Numbered from the stretch's first letter, positions 8,646-18,396 are shown. The stretch is DNA of 64,000 nucleotides from Rhodobacteraceae bacterium SB2 (GCA_001642945.1 LGRT01000013.1:62001-126000), one strand, 5' to 3'. Translations and numbers: made by a program. The notes: generated by a model from the sequence alone, not told the origin.

Positions 8646-9890
8646 TTATTTTGGAAGCAGGTCGTTGACCTCTTCAACCAGCTCTTCTTGAAGCTCGGCC
8701 ATATCATCAGATTCCCCCGTCACGATGGATTCCATACCATCATAAAGAACCTGCGTGATGGCCAATCCGTTATCACCCGGATAGGCGATCCAATCGCGCA
8801 GCAACCCAGATTGCTCAACCGCTGTGTATTTATTCGGGTTTTGCGCATAGAAATCAGTCAAAAGATCATTTGCTGCTTTGTTGGGTGGGATATAACCCGT
8901 CGTTTCCGCAACCAATGCCGCGCCAACGCCCGATGTGGCAAATTTTACAAATTTCCAAGCCGCATCGATTTCTGCTGGATCTTTAGAGGTTGATACCATC
9001 ATAACCGAGTTGCCGCCCGCAGGAAGGCCCATCGGGGTTTGGCCCATGCCAGGGTATTTACCCGTTTTAAGTTCAAAATCACCCTTCGCGCGTTCAATCG
9101 CACCAACCGCAGATGTTGACCAGAAATACATCGACACCTCGCCCGAGTTAAAGGGCACGCCCGCATCGCCAGCAGACAGGTTTGGCATATCACATTCGCG
9201 GAACAGCTTTTTCATCTGCTCAAGCGCTGCCAAGCCGGATTCACCGTCAAAATTGACTTTGCCATCTTTCAAGATAGGCTCGCCTTGGCTCCACATCAAC
9301 GCTTGGAAAAACCAGTTACCCGTGACGCTCCAGCCCCACCACATGGGTGTTTTATGACCCGCTTTCATCAATGTATGGCACGCGGCAATGACCTCATCCC
9401 AAGTGGTCGGAAGCTCTGTAATGCCAACTGCATTGAGGTTATCCATATTGTAATACCCAACCGGCAGTGACACCGAATAGCGCAGGCCATACACTTCGCC
9501 GTTGAATGTGCCCAGGTCTAACATCGCTTGATGATAGCCATCTTTTGCGAAATCCGCTTCCGCGGCAATGAACGGTTCAAGCGATTTTGCAATGCCTTTC
9601 TCAACCAATAATGCCTGACGGTTCAAACCCTGAAAGGTCACATCTGGCAAATCTCCAGCGACGGATTCACGCAAAATTGTGTTGGTTCCATCTTCATAAT
9701 TTTCATAGGTCGCCCGAAATTTCACATCAATATCTGGATGCGCTTTTTTGAACTCAGGTATGAGCCGCTCCATCGTCACATCAAACAACGAGGAATAGGC
9801 ATACCCTACCTCGATTTCAACGGCTTGGACCGGTGTCGTCAGAACGCTGGTCGCCAAAGCAAGTGCAGAAAATTTAGTTAAGTTCTTCAT
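8646..9890 (-). CDS. ABC transporter solute-binding protein (UgpB/family 1)
   Basis: 414-residue periplasmic binding protein with a clear Sec signal peptide; the likely cleavage is after TPVQA near residue 23. It belongs to the large extracellular solute-binding family that includes UgpB, which binds glycerol-3-phosphate and glycerophosphodiesters, and many sugar binders. Characteristic stretches are PEFKKAHPDIDVKF, GDLPDVTFQGLNRQ and the later WWGWSVTGNWFFQA. The gene follows the two permease genes by about 100 bases. Given the phosphonate-type enzymes encoded on both sides, a phosphorylated or phosphonylated ligand is plausible but not demonstrated; sugars or polyols remain possible. Confidence 0.8.
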   Translation of the reverse strand: MKNLTKFSALALATSVLTTPVQAVEIEVGYAYSSLFDVTMERLIPEFKKAHPDIDVKFRATYENYEDGTNTILRESVAGDLPDVTFQGLNRQALLVEKGIAKSLEPFIAAEADFAKDGYHQAMLDLGTFNGEVYGLRYSVSLPVGYYNMDNLNAVGITELPTTWDEVIAACHTLMKAGHKTPMWWGWSVTGNWFFQALMWSQGEPILKDGKVNFDGESGLAALEQMKKLFRECDMPNLSAGDAGVPFNSGEVSMYFWSTSAVGAIERAKGDFELKTGKYPGMGQTPMGLPAGGNSVMMVSTSKDPAEIDAAWKFVKFATSGVGAALVAETTGYIPPNKAANDLLTDFYAQNPNKYTAVEQSGLLRDWIAYPGDNGLAITQVLYDGMESIVTGESDDMAELQEELVEEVNDLLPK

Positions 9891-9991
9891 CTTTACCTCC
9901 CAAATTATAGGAACCTTTTGCGCGTGTTACGCTTGTAGCTCCTCGTTTAAACCGGGCCGGCATGCAGCCAAACCGGTATCCCTAAAAATTC

Positions 9992-10888
9992 TCATTTCAT
10001 TCCCGTCATCGTGATCCCTTCAATGAACCGCCTTTGGGCGAGCAGAAAGACGATCACCAAAGGCAAAACAATCACGGTGGTTGCAGCCATCATCGGGCCA
10101 TATTCGTTTCCATCCATGTCTGATTTAAACATCCGCAAGCCCAAGGGCGGTGTCATCAAATCTTTATTCCCAGTGATCACAACGCGCGGCCAATAATAAT
10201 CATTCCAATGCGCCACCACTGAAAAAATACCAAAGGCAAGCAGCGCGGGAATGGCCGTGGGCAGCATCACCTGCCAAACGATCGAAAATTCGCTCATCCC
10301 ATCCATGCGCGCGGCATCGATCAAATCATCTGGCACGGTCATGAAAAACTGCCGCATCAAAAAGATGCCAAAAACCGAGATACTCCAAGGCACGATCAGC
10401 GCCGCATATGTGTTGGTCAGCCCCACTTTTGCAAGCATAATATAAAGCGGAAGGGCAATCGCATGCACGGGGATAAGCAAGCAGAAAATGACCATCCCAA
10501 ACACCACATTGCGGCCCCAAAACCTGAGCTTAGACAGCGCGTAAGCACAGGGGAGGGCAATGATCACCTGAATTAAAAATATGCTCACTGTGACAAAAAC
10601 GCCATTGAGCATATAACGCACCAAGGGCGCTTCTTTGAACGCGGCCGTATAATTGTAAACGATCGGCCGCATCAGGCAGTTTTCTTCTGGATTGCCCGCC
10701 TTAACGCAGCGGTTATCGGTCATGATTTGTTGCGCCCCGAAAAACCCACCAGTGTTGGTTTCAATCTCGGAGGGACTTTTCAGCGAATAAGACAGCATCA
10801 GATAAAACGGCAATAAAACCACAACCGCTCCGGCAAGCAACAAACTATGCTTGAAAAACTCTCCCAGCCAATTTGTATGAATAGACAT
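9992..10888 (-). CDS. ABC transporter permease (UgpE/MalG type)
   Basis: 298-residue inner-membrane permease with six predicted segments. The EAA loop, about residue 190, reads DAARMDGMSEFSIVWQVMLP, as in carbohydrate/Ugp-type permeases. The first periplasmic loop contains an unusual Cys-bearing stretch (NRCVKAGNPEENC, residues 58-70), which could form a disulfide. The start codon overlaps the stop of the upstream permease gene by one base, indicating translational coupling. It forms the membrane channel with the preceding permease. Confidence 0.85.
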   Translation of the reverse strand: MSIHTNWLGEFFKHSLLLAGAVVVLLPFYLMLSYSLKSPSEIETNTGGFFGAQQIMTDNRCVKAGNPEENCLMRPIVYNYTAAFKEAPLVRYMLNGVFVTVSIFLIQVIIALPCAYALSKLRFWGRNVVFGMVIFCLLIPVHAIALPLYIMLAKVGLTNTYAALIVPWSISVFGIFLMRQFFMTVPDDLIDAARMDGMSEFSIVWQVMLPTAIPALLAFGIFSVVAHWNDYYWPRVVITGNKDLMTPPLGLRMFKSDMDGNEYGPMMAATTVIVLPLVIVFLLAQRRFIEGITMTGMK

Positions 10889-11838
10889 TAGTAATGCACC
10901 TTCCGATTGACGAAATACACCTGCACCAATGTCAGGATCAAAACGAAGATAAGAAACACAATCGTGATCGCAGAGCCCATTCCCAGCAGGTTCTGTCGTA
11001 CGCCTTTTTCAAACATGGCATAGACCATCACATAGGTTGACTTTGAGGGGCCACCTTCCGTTAAGGCCTCCACCGTATCGAAGACTTGAAAGGATCTGAT
11101 CGACGAAATGGTTATCACGAACACATGCGTTGGTCCCAGCATCGGCCAGGTAACAAGTTTGAACCGCTCCCAAGCGCTGTCAGCCCCATCCATTTGCGCT
11201 GCCTGATATAGCTCTCTTGGCACCGACGTGAGCCCTGCAAGATAGAGCACCATATTGAAACCAAAGGCCTGCCATATGCCAATAAAGGCGATCGTGCCCA
11301 GCGCATATTGCCGATCACCGAGCCATAGTGGAAATTTCTTTTCGCAGGCCGAGCCATACCAACTGTCCAGCGGATCATAGCCCAACCAAGAGCCCGAGAG
11401 CAGCGCATAGATCGCGGATTTATCGCAACCAGAGCGCAAGATATCATTTACCACGCCAACGATTGGGTTGAGCGCAAATTCCCACACGATCGCCATCGCA
11501 AGCAATGTGGCCATAACGGGAAGGAAAAAGATCGCCTTGTAAAGCTCACCCCCGATGCGCAAACTTGAAATGAGAAGCGCAGATCCCAGCCCCAATGCCA
11601 CAGAGATAGGCACCACGAGCAAAACATAGGTCAGCGAGGCTGTGAACATTTTGCTATAGCTGCGGCGGCTAAACAGTTTTTCGTAATTTTCCCAACCGAT
11701 CCAATTAAAACCGCTATTGCCTAGGCTATAATCTGTCATCGACAATGCGGCGGCTACAAAGACGGGCGCGATCAGAAGCGAAAGCATCAAAAAAATTGCC
11801 GGACCAACGAACCAATAATGTGCTTTCGAGCGCCCCAT
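10888..11838 (-). CDS. ABC transporter permease (UgpA/MalF type)
   Basis: 316-residue inner-membrane permease with an EAA motif at AAQMDGADSAWERFKLVTWP. Between the middle membrane segments is an extended periplasmic stretch, about residues 135-170, with two Cys (one in RSGCDK and one in GSACEKK) not usual in this family. It overlaps the ATPase gene by one base (TGATG) and the downstream permease gene by one base, so the three are translationally coupled. It is the partner of the UgpE-type permease for uptake of the operon's substrate. Confidence 0.85.
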   Translation of the reverse strand: MGRSKAHYWFVGPAIFLMLSLLIAPVFVAAALSMTDYSLGNSGFNWIGWENYEKLFSRRSYSKMFTASLTYVLLVVPISVALGLGSALLISSLRIGGELYKAIFFLPVMATLLAMAIVWEFALNPIVGVVNDILRSGCDKSAIYALLSGSWLGYDPLDSWYGSACEKKFPLWLGDRQYALGTIAFIGIWQAFGFNMVLYLAGLTSVPRELYQAAQMDGADSAWERFKLVTWPMLGPTHVFVITISSIRSFQVFDTVEALTEGGPSKSTYVMVYAMFEKGVRQNLLGMGSAITIVFLIFVLILTLVQVYFVNRKVHY

Positions 11839-12995
11839 CAGGCTAGCTTCCCAGAGCTGGCCACATGGTTAAAATCCAACCGCCGCCCATCAGCACCAAA
11901 GACCAAAGGTTTGCCCGGCACGGGGGCGCAGTGAAGCGTATCGCCGGGCTTTTGAGGCGTTGCCGCCAAAGGTTGGGCCCGTATAATGATGGCGCTTTCG
12001 CTGCCCTCTTGCGTAACGTGAAAGAACACATCCGAGCCAAGATTTTCCTTATAGGTCAATTTTCCGGACAAGCTTTGCGCGGCCCCCGCGTCGGTCAACG
12101 TTAAATGTTCGGGCCGTAATCCCACAGAAACGGGCCCCGGAGCGGGGTTGGCAAGCACCCCGTCCAAGCTCAAACCAGCGCAGGTGATATGTCCAAATTC
12201 ATCGCAATGACCTGGAAGAATATTCATTTTTGGGCTGCCGATAAATTCCGCCACCCGAATATCCTGAGGGTTTTGATACACCTCTTCAGGGGATCCCAAT
12301 TGCAGCAAATCTCCATCCATCATCACCGCAATGCGATCCGACATGGTTAAGGCTTCCGCTTGGTCATGCGTTACATAGATAAACGTGGTTTTGAGCTTCT
12401 TATGCAACGCCGATAATTCAGCGCGCATATGCACCCGCAAACTCGCATCCAGATTTGACAAGGGCTCATCCATCAAGAAGGCCGCCGGGTTGCGCACCAT
12501 CGCACGACCAAGGGCAACGCGCTGCCTTTGCCCCCCCGAAAGCTGGCCTGGCTTGCGCGCCAAAAGCGGCTCAATCTTCAGCGTTTCTGAAACGATTTGA
12601 ACTTCTTTTTCAATTTGCACCATTTTGGATCGGCGGCTGGGCAGCAAATGCCCCAATAGGGGAAACCGCTCCCAAAAGCTCAGATCTCTCAGCCGCAAGG
12701 GCGTCATAAGGTTTTGACGAACTGTAAGATGCGGGTAAAGCGCATAAGATTGGAACACCATTGCCAAATCGCGCAGGCTGGGCCGTGTTTCATTCACGCT
12801 AACGCCATCGATAGAGACATCACCGCTGGATTGCGTTTCAAGGCCCGCAATTATTCTCAGCGTTGTCGACTTACCGCAACCGGAAGGGCCCACTAAGGTG
12901 AGAAACTCCCCATCATGTATGTCTAAATCCACACCATTTATTACAGACTGACCACCATAGGATTTGGTCACGCCACTTAGCGCTATTCCGGCCAC
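11838..12995 (-). CDS. ABC transporter ATP-binding protein (UgpC/MalK type)
   Basis: 385-residue ATPase energising the import system. Walker A is [10 protein letters not shown] (about residue 37), the signature is [14 protein letters not shown] and Walker B is [11 protein letters not shown], followed by the H-loop in [17 protein letters not shown]-terminal TOBE/OB regulatory domain occupies about residues 240-370, as in UgpC and MalK. It is the first gene of the eight-gene minus-strand operon and is divergent from the LysR regulator gene, which probably controls it. Confidence 0.88.
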   Translation of the reverse strand: MAGIALSGVTKSYGGQSVINGVDLDIHDGEFLTLVGPSGCGKSTTLRIIAGLETQSSGDVSIDGVSVNETRPSLRDLAMVFQSYALYPHLTVRQNLMTPLRLRDLSFWERFPLLGHLLPSRRSKMVQIEKEVQIVSETLKIEPLLARKPGQLSGGQRQRVALGRAMVRNPAAFLMDEPLSNLDASLRVHMRAELSALHKKLKTTFIYVTHDQAEALTMSDRIAVMMDGDLLQLGSPEEVYQNPQDIRVAEFIGSPKMNILPGHCDEFGHITCAGLSLDGVLANPAPGPVSVGLRPEHLTLTDAGAAQSLSGKLTYKENLGSDVFFHVTQEGSESAIIIRAQPLAATPQKPGDTLHCAPVPGKPLVFGADGRRLDFNHVASSGKLA

Positions 12996-13130
12996 TTGTT
13001 CCCCCCTTTACTTAGCTTATGCGCCGTTTACGGCTTCTGTATTCAAGCTAGGCAGCAATCATATTACAATCGCGAATTATTTTTTTCAGTGCCATGCATC
13101 CACAACAAGACCAACGTTGCAATTGATTCT

Positions 13131-13147
13131 ATTATTTGTAAAATAAT
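13131..13147. promoter_or_regulatory. Inverted repeat in the lysR / ABC-operon divergent promoter
   Basis: ATTATTT-GTA-AAATAAT is a perfect 7-3-7 inverted repeat in a very AT-rich 185-base divergent region, about 34 bases before the LysR start. Placement is right for a LysR autoregulatory site, but the AT-richness makes chance more likely. Confidence 0.35.
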
Positions 13148-13180
13148 ATATAAATTAATTTAATATAAGGATTTATTATA

Positions 13181-14107
13181 TTGTTACCCTATAGACAACT
13201 GAGTTACGCAGTGGCCGTTGCCGATCATGGTGGGGTGCAAGCGGCTTCGGAAAAAATAGCAATTTCACAACCCGCATTGAGCAATGCGGTTCGAAAGGTA
13301 GAACAAGAATACGGATTGAAAATATTCATCCGAGACCGGCCAAATAAACTGGCGCTGACCTCGGTGGGGCGGCGGTTTATCGCGCAAGCCAAACGGCTTA
13401 TTGAAAATGCCGAAGAATTTGAAGATTTGGCTAAAAACCTGAGCAAAAATTCCAGCGGCACGATTCAACTTGGATGCTTCACCCCCACCGCAGCCTTTAT
13501 CATTCCAATCATTTTGCAGGCTTTGGAAACCCGCGGGCTTGATATTTCTTTACAAATTCATGAAGCGGATTTGGATGAATTAAACACGTTATTAGTACAA
13601 GGCACGATTGACGTTGCTTTGACGTATAATATGTTTCCCAATCCCTCGATTGAGTTTGAAACCCTAATCGAAGAAAAACCTTATGTTATGATCGCGCGCA
13701 ATGATCCCTTAGCATCAAAAAAATCAATTGCGCTTAAAGAGTTGGTTGAAAAAGATATGGTGTCTTTAAACTTACCCCTGACACAGCAATATTTCTTATC
13801 GTGTTTTTCGCAGCATAATCTACGCCCCAAAGTCAGGCATCAAACCAAATCCTACGAATTGGTGCGCAGTTTGGTGGGTGCCGGTGAAGGCTATGCGATT
13901 ATGATCATGCGGCCTGTCACAAATAGGGCCTATAATGGCACAGGGCTGGCCTATATTCCCTTGGCGGATGACGTGCCGCCTGCGCAATACGGGCTCGCCA
14001 TCACAAACCGGGCGATTCCCACAAAGCTAATCGAAAGGTTTTCGGAAATATGCCGGGACACGTTATTACATGAAAAAGCCGCCGATCATTATTTCGTACG
14101 GCGTTAA
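13181..14107 (+). CDS. LysR-family transcriptional regulator
   Basis: 308-residue LysR-type regulator. The N-terminal winged helix-turn-helix is SYAVAVADHGGVQAASEKIAI followed by SQPALSNAVRKVE. The effector domain begins near residue 90 (GTIQLGCFTPTAAFIIP). The start is a TTG at 13181, preceded at about 10 bases by ATAAGG; no ATG upstream gives a better family match. It is transcribed away from the ABC-transporter operon across a short AT-rich gap, the classic arrangement for a LysR activator responding to the imported substrate or a metabolite. Its ligand is unknown. Confidence 0.85.
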   Translation: MLPYRQLSYAVAVADHGGVQAASEKIAISQPALSNAVRKVEQEYGLKIFIRDRPNKLALTSVGRRFIAQAKRLIENAEEFEDLAKNLSKNSSGTIQLGCFTPTAAFIIPIILQALETRGLDISLQIHEADLDELNTLLVQGTIDVALTYNMFPNPSIEFETLIEEKPYVMIARNDPLASKKSIALKELVEKDMVSLNLPLTQQYFLSCFSQHNLRPKVRHQTKSYELVRSLVGAGEGYAIMIMRPVTNRAYNGTGLAYIPLADDVPPAQYGLAITNRAIPTKLIERFSEICRDTLLHEKAADHYFVRR

Positions 14108-14132
14108 ATAATCCCAAGACCGTGAGAGATAT

Positions 14133-15221
14133 TTAGAAGATATTTTCCCGTAAATATTTCAACCCACCACGCGGGGTTCTAAAATCACGCGGCGAAACGC
14201 CAAAAAGTTTTTTAAAGCTTTTTGAGAAATTATTCTGGCTTTCAAAGCCACAGGCCAGTGAGACCTCGGCCAAAGAAAGTTCAGATTGCTCTAACAATTG
14301 CCGCGCCCGCTCCAGCCGCAATTCTTTAAAATATCGACCGGGAGAATCAAACCCATACCGCGCAAAAATCCGTTCGAGCTGTCGCGTCGAAATGTTTAGC
14401 TCATCTGCTATTTCATCCATGCCAATCGGGCGTTCTATATTCTCAACCATCATCGCAATCGCTTTTTGAATACGCCCATTCGCGCAAAGCATCGCGCTGC
14501 CATTCAACAATTGCAGCGCATTGCCGCTGCGCCGACTTTGCAGCAAAAAATGGCTTCCGATTTTTTGCGCGATGCTTGACCCACAATGGTTTTCTATAAA
14601 CGCAATGGCGAAATCAAGCGCAGCCAATTCCCCTGCGCAGCTTGTGCCGCGTTCGCAGGTTTCGAACAAAACATTCAAAAAATCGATGGCCGGGAAATTT
14701 TCGCGAAGCAGCCCAATGGTTTCCCAATGTGCGACGCATTTATCAGCTCTAATCAAACCCGTAGTAACAGCAAAGGCATTGGCAGCGCCCAAAGCCACAA
14801 ACGGCACAGAGGTGGCCGCCAGTTTTCTGAGAAAGATTTGCAGCGCTTTTTGAGAGGTTTTATCAACCTCTTGGCCGCAGGCAAGCATAACAAAATCGGG
14901 CCGGTTTTTCACATCACCATGGGCCAAAACGCAGTTTGAAGGTTTTTCACAGGCCAAACGGATACCCGCAGTAGTCAGCGGATCCTGCTCCAATAAAGAG
15001 ACCCTTTCGAGATCAAACCTATCGCGTCCAAGAATTTTATTGGCATGCATAAAAGGGTCCATGATTGACGCGACGGTGGTTAAAGAAACACCATCAACGA
15101 CCAGAATCATAATCTTACATTTTTGATAAACCCGTTCTGCAACCGGCCGCATCTGCTGTGACGCATCAGCAGGGCGGCCAATTTTTTGAGTGGGGTTTTG
15201 ATCAAAATTTGGAACATACAT
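14133..15221 (-). CDS. GlxA-type AraC family transcriptional regulator
   Basis: 362-residue regulator with an N-terminal DJ-1/PfpI (class-I amidotransferase-like) ligand domain, about residues 35-215, and a C-terminal AraC double helix-turn-helix. The latter is seen in ISTRQLERIFARYGF and in LSLAEVSLACGFESQNNFS with FKKLFGVSPRDFR. Members of this subgroup often control catabolism of quaternary amines or amino-acid derivatives such as carnitine, betaine and arginine. It is the second gene after the URO-D-fold gene, 15 bases apart, so the two are probably cotranscribed. GGAG lies nine bases before the start used. Confidence 0.82.
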   Translation of the reverse strand: MYVPNFDQNPTQKIGRPADASQQMRPVAERVYQKCKIMILVVDGVSLTTVASIMDPFMHANKILGRDRFDLERVSLLEQDPLTTAGIRLACEKPSNCVLAHGDVKNRPDFVMLACGQEVDKTSQKALQIFLRKLAATSVPFVALGAANAFAVTTGLIRADKCVAHWETIGLLRENFPAIDFLNVLFETCERGTSCAGELAALDFAIAFIENHCGSSIAQKIGSHFLLQSRRSGNALQLLNGSAMLCANGRIQKAIAMMVENIERPIGMDEIADELNISTRQLERIFARYGFDSPGRYFKELRLERARQLLEQSELSLAEVSLACGFESQNNFSKSFKKLFGVSPRDFRTPRGGLKYLRENIF

Positions 15222-15236
15222 TGGGATAAACTCCGC

Positions 15237-16544
15237 TTAAATCATCGCTCGAGCCAGTTTAGGGCATTCGAAAACCTGCCCGATTATCAACCGCACCAGA
15301 TCAAATTCGGTTTCCCCGTTTAAATCCTCAAAGTACAAATGGCTGGGCCAAGGCTGGTCCACGAAGTTATTTTCGGGCAGATCAATGGCCTCGCATACCG
15401 CCTTGATGGCCGCGACATACTCACCCGCTGCGGTTTCAAGATTTATTTTTGCGAGTTCAAGATCATCGATGCTGTTCCTGTCAACTTCACAAGACCCGAT
15501 CCCAGTTGTCAGCGGAATGTTGCGCGCCAGCGCTTGATCCCGGTAAAAGGAAACATCCACTTTATCCGCTTCAAGACGCATCATAAATTTCTGACAGACG
15601 CTGACCTTTATATCCGTCAATTCATTCAAATCAACTTTGGCTGTGGCCACTTGCTGCTTGCTCTGCCGCCGCGAACTGCGCACTTTATTTTTGACATTGG
15701 CAACATAATCGCCGCGATAATTACAATCAAAAACCCGCCCCCCCCAGAGATCGCCGTTATCCATCCGCTGAATGGATCGGATCGACATTGTTTTGCAATT
15801 TTCAGGTCCGATAAAAAAGGGCGAGCCGGACGCATCGGAAAGCTCAACCCAGCCATTTGGAAATACAGAAAAATGATGCTCAATCCACGGCACCAGCACC
15901 TTGTCAGCCAAATGATCTAACAACTTATTGACATGATCGGGATCGTGTAAAACATCCGCCAAAAGCGGCTCTTGACCATAAATATCCGCCGCCAGACTAT
16001 AAGGCGCTGAAATCTGCAACAGCGGCTCCATCCCGGTCAGCTCTTCGGTAACGCGCAAAATATCATCAATTATTTTGGGAATCCCAGAGTTAAAATCGGG
16101 CGTTTCCAACTCAAAACAATTGTCTTTGTTGATCAAGGCATGATCCGGGTCAGATCCGGGCGGAAATTTATCCGGATACATCATTTTCTGCCCAAGAACC
16201 TCGCAGGAAAACGCGTAAAGCGCCCATGTAATATATAATTTATTAACGCCTAAAAGCCGCGAAACGGTTAAATTGGCGCGCACATAACGATAGGGATCCG
16301 TTTTGTAATACTCGGCGGCTCTAATCCCATAGATATCATGCAAAATCGCCAAGGCGAGCATATGCACCGACGCGGTGGCATGCACCTCATCTGTGGGGGC
16401 GAGGATTGAAAAATTTTGATCAAACTCCCCCGCGATTGCAGCGTCAAACACATCTTTAATTTCTGTCTTCGCCGCTGCCTCCCCAGCCTGCCAGCGCTGC
16501 AAAAGCGTTAGCCCCTGCGGATAAGAATATGCGTCTAAATCCAT
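15237..16544 (-). CDS. Uroporphyrinogen-decarboxylase-fold protein, possible methyltransferase
   Basis: 435-residue protein with the URO-D/methylcobamide:CoM methyltransferase-like fold, judged from the general pattern: an Asp/Glu-rich TIM barrel, a GSPFFIGPENCK segment, and CNYRGDYVANVKNK. It is longer than HemE (about 345) and lacks the HemE N-terminal signature, so it is not the haem enzyme. Family relatives transfer methyl groups from methylated amines or thiols to corrinoid or folate. The partner gene is a GlxA-type regulator, often tied to quaternary-amine metabolism, which supports a demethylation role. No corrinoid protein gene is adjacent. The start sits after GGCGGAGA. The exact reaction is unknown. 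Confidence 0.6.
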   Translation of the reverse strand: MDLDAYSYPQGLTLLQRWQAGEAAAKTEIKDVFDAAIAGEFDQNFSILAPTDEVHATASVHMLALAILHDIYGIRAAEYYKTDPYRYVRANLTVSRLLGVNKLYITWALYAFSCEVLGQKMMYPDKFPPGSDPDHALINKDNCFELETPDFNSGIPKIIDDILRVTEELTGMEPLLQISAPYSLAADIYGQEPLLADVLHDPDHVNKLLDHLADKVLVPWIEHHFSVFPNGWVELSDASGSPFFIGPENCKTMSIRSIQRMDNGDLWGGRVFDCNYRGDYVANVKNKVRSSRRQSKQQVATAKVDLNELTDIKVSVCQKFMMRLEADKVDVSFYRDQALARNIPLTTGIGSCEVDRNSIDDLELAKINLETAAGEYVAAIKAVCEAIDLPENNFVDQPWPSHLYFEDLNGETEFDLVRLIIGQVFECPKLARAMI

Positions 16545-16690
16545 TACATTTCTCCGCCTGCTTAAGATCCGGTCAACCTATATTAAAAGCCGCGACTGCG
16601 GCTTAACTTCACCTTAGTAAGCATAAGAGTGGGCACATCAAATAGACCCATTATAAAAAATTCAATAGATCCAATATAGAGGGATTTTTG

Positions 16691-17743
16691 TTATAAAACA
16701 GTAAGACCAAAAACGTTTTGAAGAAAGAAAAGACCCATGAAACAAACGAAACAAGCTAGAATGGGCGTTACGATCCAGCCAAAAACAATCTTTCCAAGAA
16801 CCATCCATCGAATGGCGGATAAACCCTGCAGAATCGAAATACCAACCACCGCCCCCACCAGCGCCTGAGAGCTTGAAACCGGCACCAAGGGAATTGTTGG
16901 TAACCCCATATTGGACAGCCAAGCTTCTAGGCCGCGTGATGCAAATATAAACAGTACAACCGAATGCGAAATCACCGCGATCAACGCGGCTGTCGCAGAC
17001 AGATTGCCAAGCTGGTCTCCAACCGTCATCATAACTTTTTTAGAATAGGTAAACACGCCAAGCGCGATCGCCAATCCCCCTAAAAGCAAAAGCTGCTGCC
17101 CCGAGCTGAACACAAATGTACCAATCGTCAAAGGGGGTATCGGTTGTACGGGTATGAACACTCCAACCACATTTGCGATATTATTCGCACCCAAAGAATA
17201 GGCACCCAATGCGCCGGCAAGGATCAACGCAATGCGCTTATACGCATCCGCAAAAACCATATGAACCGACAGGCGTTTTGCGCAGAATTTAAACGCTTTT
17301 ATGAGAATGATCGCAATTACCCCCGATAAAATCGGGCAAATGATCCAAGTGCTTAGTATTTTTGTTAAAACCACGCTATCGGTGGGATTATTCGAAAAGA
17401 AATTCCACCCTATAATAGCGCCCACAATGGCCTGGGATGTGGAAACGGGCAAACCGGCACGGGTCATCGAAAACACCGCAAGTGCCGCTGATAACGCCGT
17501 CATGAAGGCGCCGGGCAAAGCAGAAATAGCGCCTAATTTCCCGAGCGTATGGGTTGTGCCCGCCCCGGAAATTACCGCACCAAGGACAACAAATAATGAG
17601 CAAATGATCGCCGCAGACCGCCAGCTGAGCATTTTGGTGCCAACCGCTGTGCCAAACACATTTGCTGCATCATTTGCACCAAGCGCCCAGCCCAAAAACA
17701 AACCGCTTGATAGAAACAAAAGAACAAGAGGGTCAAACAGCAT
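16691..17743 (-). CDS. pit: Inorganic phosphate transporter, PiT family
   Basis: 350-residue membrane protein with the two inverted PiT signatures: WALGANDAANVFGTAVGT near residue 20, and YSLGANNIANVVGVF near residue 180. About ten membrane segments are visible. It imports phosphate with H+ or Na+ coupling, probably as a metal-phosphate complex. Its start overlaps the end of the DUF47 gene upstream, a common pair in which the DUF47 protein modulates the transporter. Phosphate released by the phosphonate-type enzymes nearby could be a functional link, but that is inference. Confidence 0.9.
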   Translation of the reverse strand: MLFDPLVLLFLSSGLFLGWALGANDAANVFGTAVGTKMLSWRSAAIICSLFVVLGAVISGAGTTHTLGKLGAISALPGAFMTALSAALAVFSMTRAGLPVSTSQAIVGAIIGWNFFSNNPTDSVVLTKILSTWIICPILSGVIAIILIKAFKFCAKRLSVHMVFADAYKRIALILAGALGAYSLGANNIANVVGVFIPVQPIPPLTIGTFVFSSGQQLLLLGGLAIALGVFTYSKKVMMTVGDQLGNLSATAALIAVISHSVVLFIFASRGLEAWLSNMGLPTIPLVPVSSSQALVGAVVGISILQGLSAIRWMVLGKIVFGWIVTPILACFVCFMGLFFLQNVFGLTVL

Positions 17744-18396
17744 CAGCTTTGTCTTTTAACCGCGTAAATCGTCAACCTGTCTGCCACATCCTCGGCCTGA
17801 TCCGCGATGGCATCAATGTGATCCACAAATTCTCTTAAGTGTATTTTCTCAGCAAGCCCTAACTCTGAAGAAAAAATTTGTTTTTTCAAAGCATAACTAA
17901 TTTTATCGGCTTCTTTTTCATACAGCGTAACCTTAGCATTATAGCTCGACACCAAATGCGGTGATCGAAAGAATACCCGGCACCCGGCGGCCAATTCATC
18001 AACCGATTTCACAACCATATTCGTTAACCGTCTATACCCGGCATTTAAATCTTTATGAATCTCCGGAGTTTCCACTTCAAAAGCCCAAAGAGAACTTTTG
18101 AACAGCGAAAGGATTTCATCGGCGGTTTCGATCAACCCCAAAACGTCACCGCGCGAATCTGGTATCAGCAAGTTCGTATAAAGCGCATGTTCGATCTGCC
18201 GCCTTAAACTATCTGCCTCTGTTTCTTTCGCGCAAACATGCTCTAGACGCGCGGTAAATTCTTCTGAAACACCAGCGCGTAAATACCCGCGGACGGCCAG
18301 CCGATAGATGACAGCAGCTTCCGACAATTGATCAAAAAACTTATCTACCTGCGACTCAAGTTCTTTTGTTCGCCGAAAAAGCCTAGCACTTATCAT
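17743..18396 (-). CDS. DUF47 family phosphate-transport accessory (PhoU-like) protein
   Basis: 217-residue alpha-helical, PhoU-like protein of the DUF47 (Pit accessory, YkaA) family. The helical repeats contain conserved charged stretches such as KETEADSLRRQIEHALYT, and DHIDAIADQAEDVADRLTIYAVKRQ near the end, which would bind metals. It is cytoplasmic and associated with the Pit transporter; its stop overlaps the pit start by one base. It is divergent from the MocR regulator gene across a 160-base region. Confidence 0.85.
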   Translation of the reverse strand: MISARLFRRTKELESQVDKFFDQLSEAAVIYRLAVRGYLRAGVSEEFTARLEHVCAKETEADSLRRQIEHALYTNLLIPDSRGDVLGLIETADEILSLFKSSLWAFEVETPEIHKDLNAGYRRLTNMVVKSVDELAAGCRVFFRSPHLVSSYNAKVTLYEKEADKISYALKKQIFSSELGLAEKIHLREFVDHIDAIADQAEDVADRLTIYAVKRQS

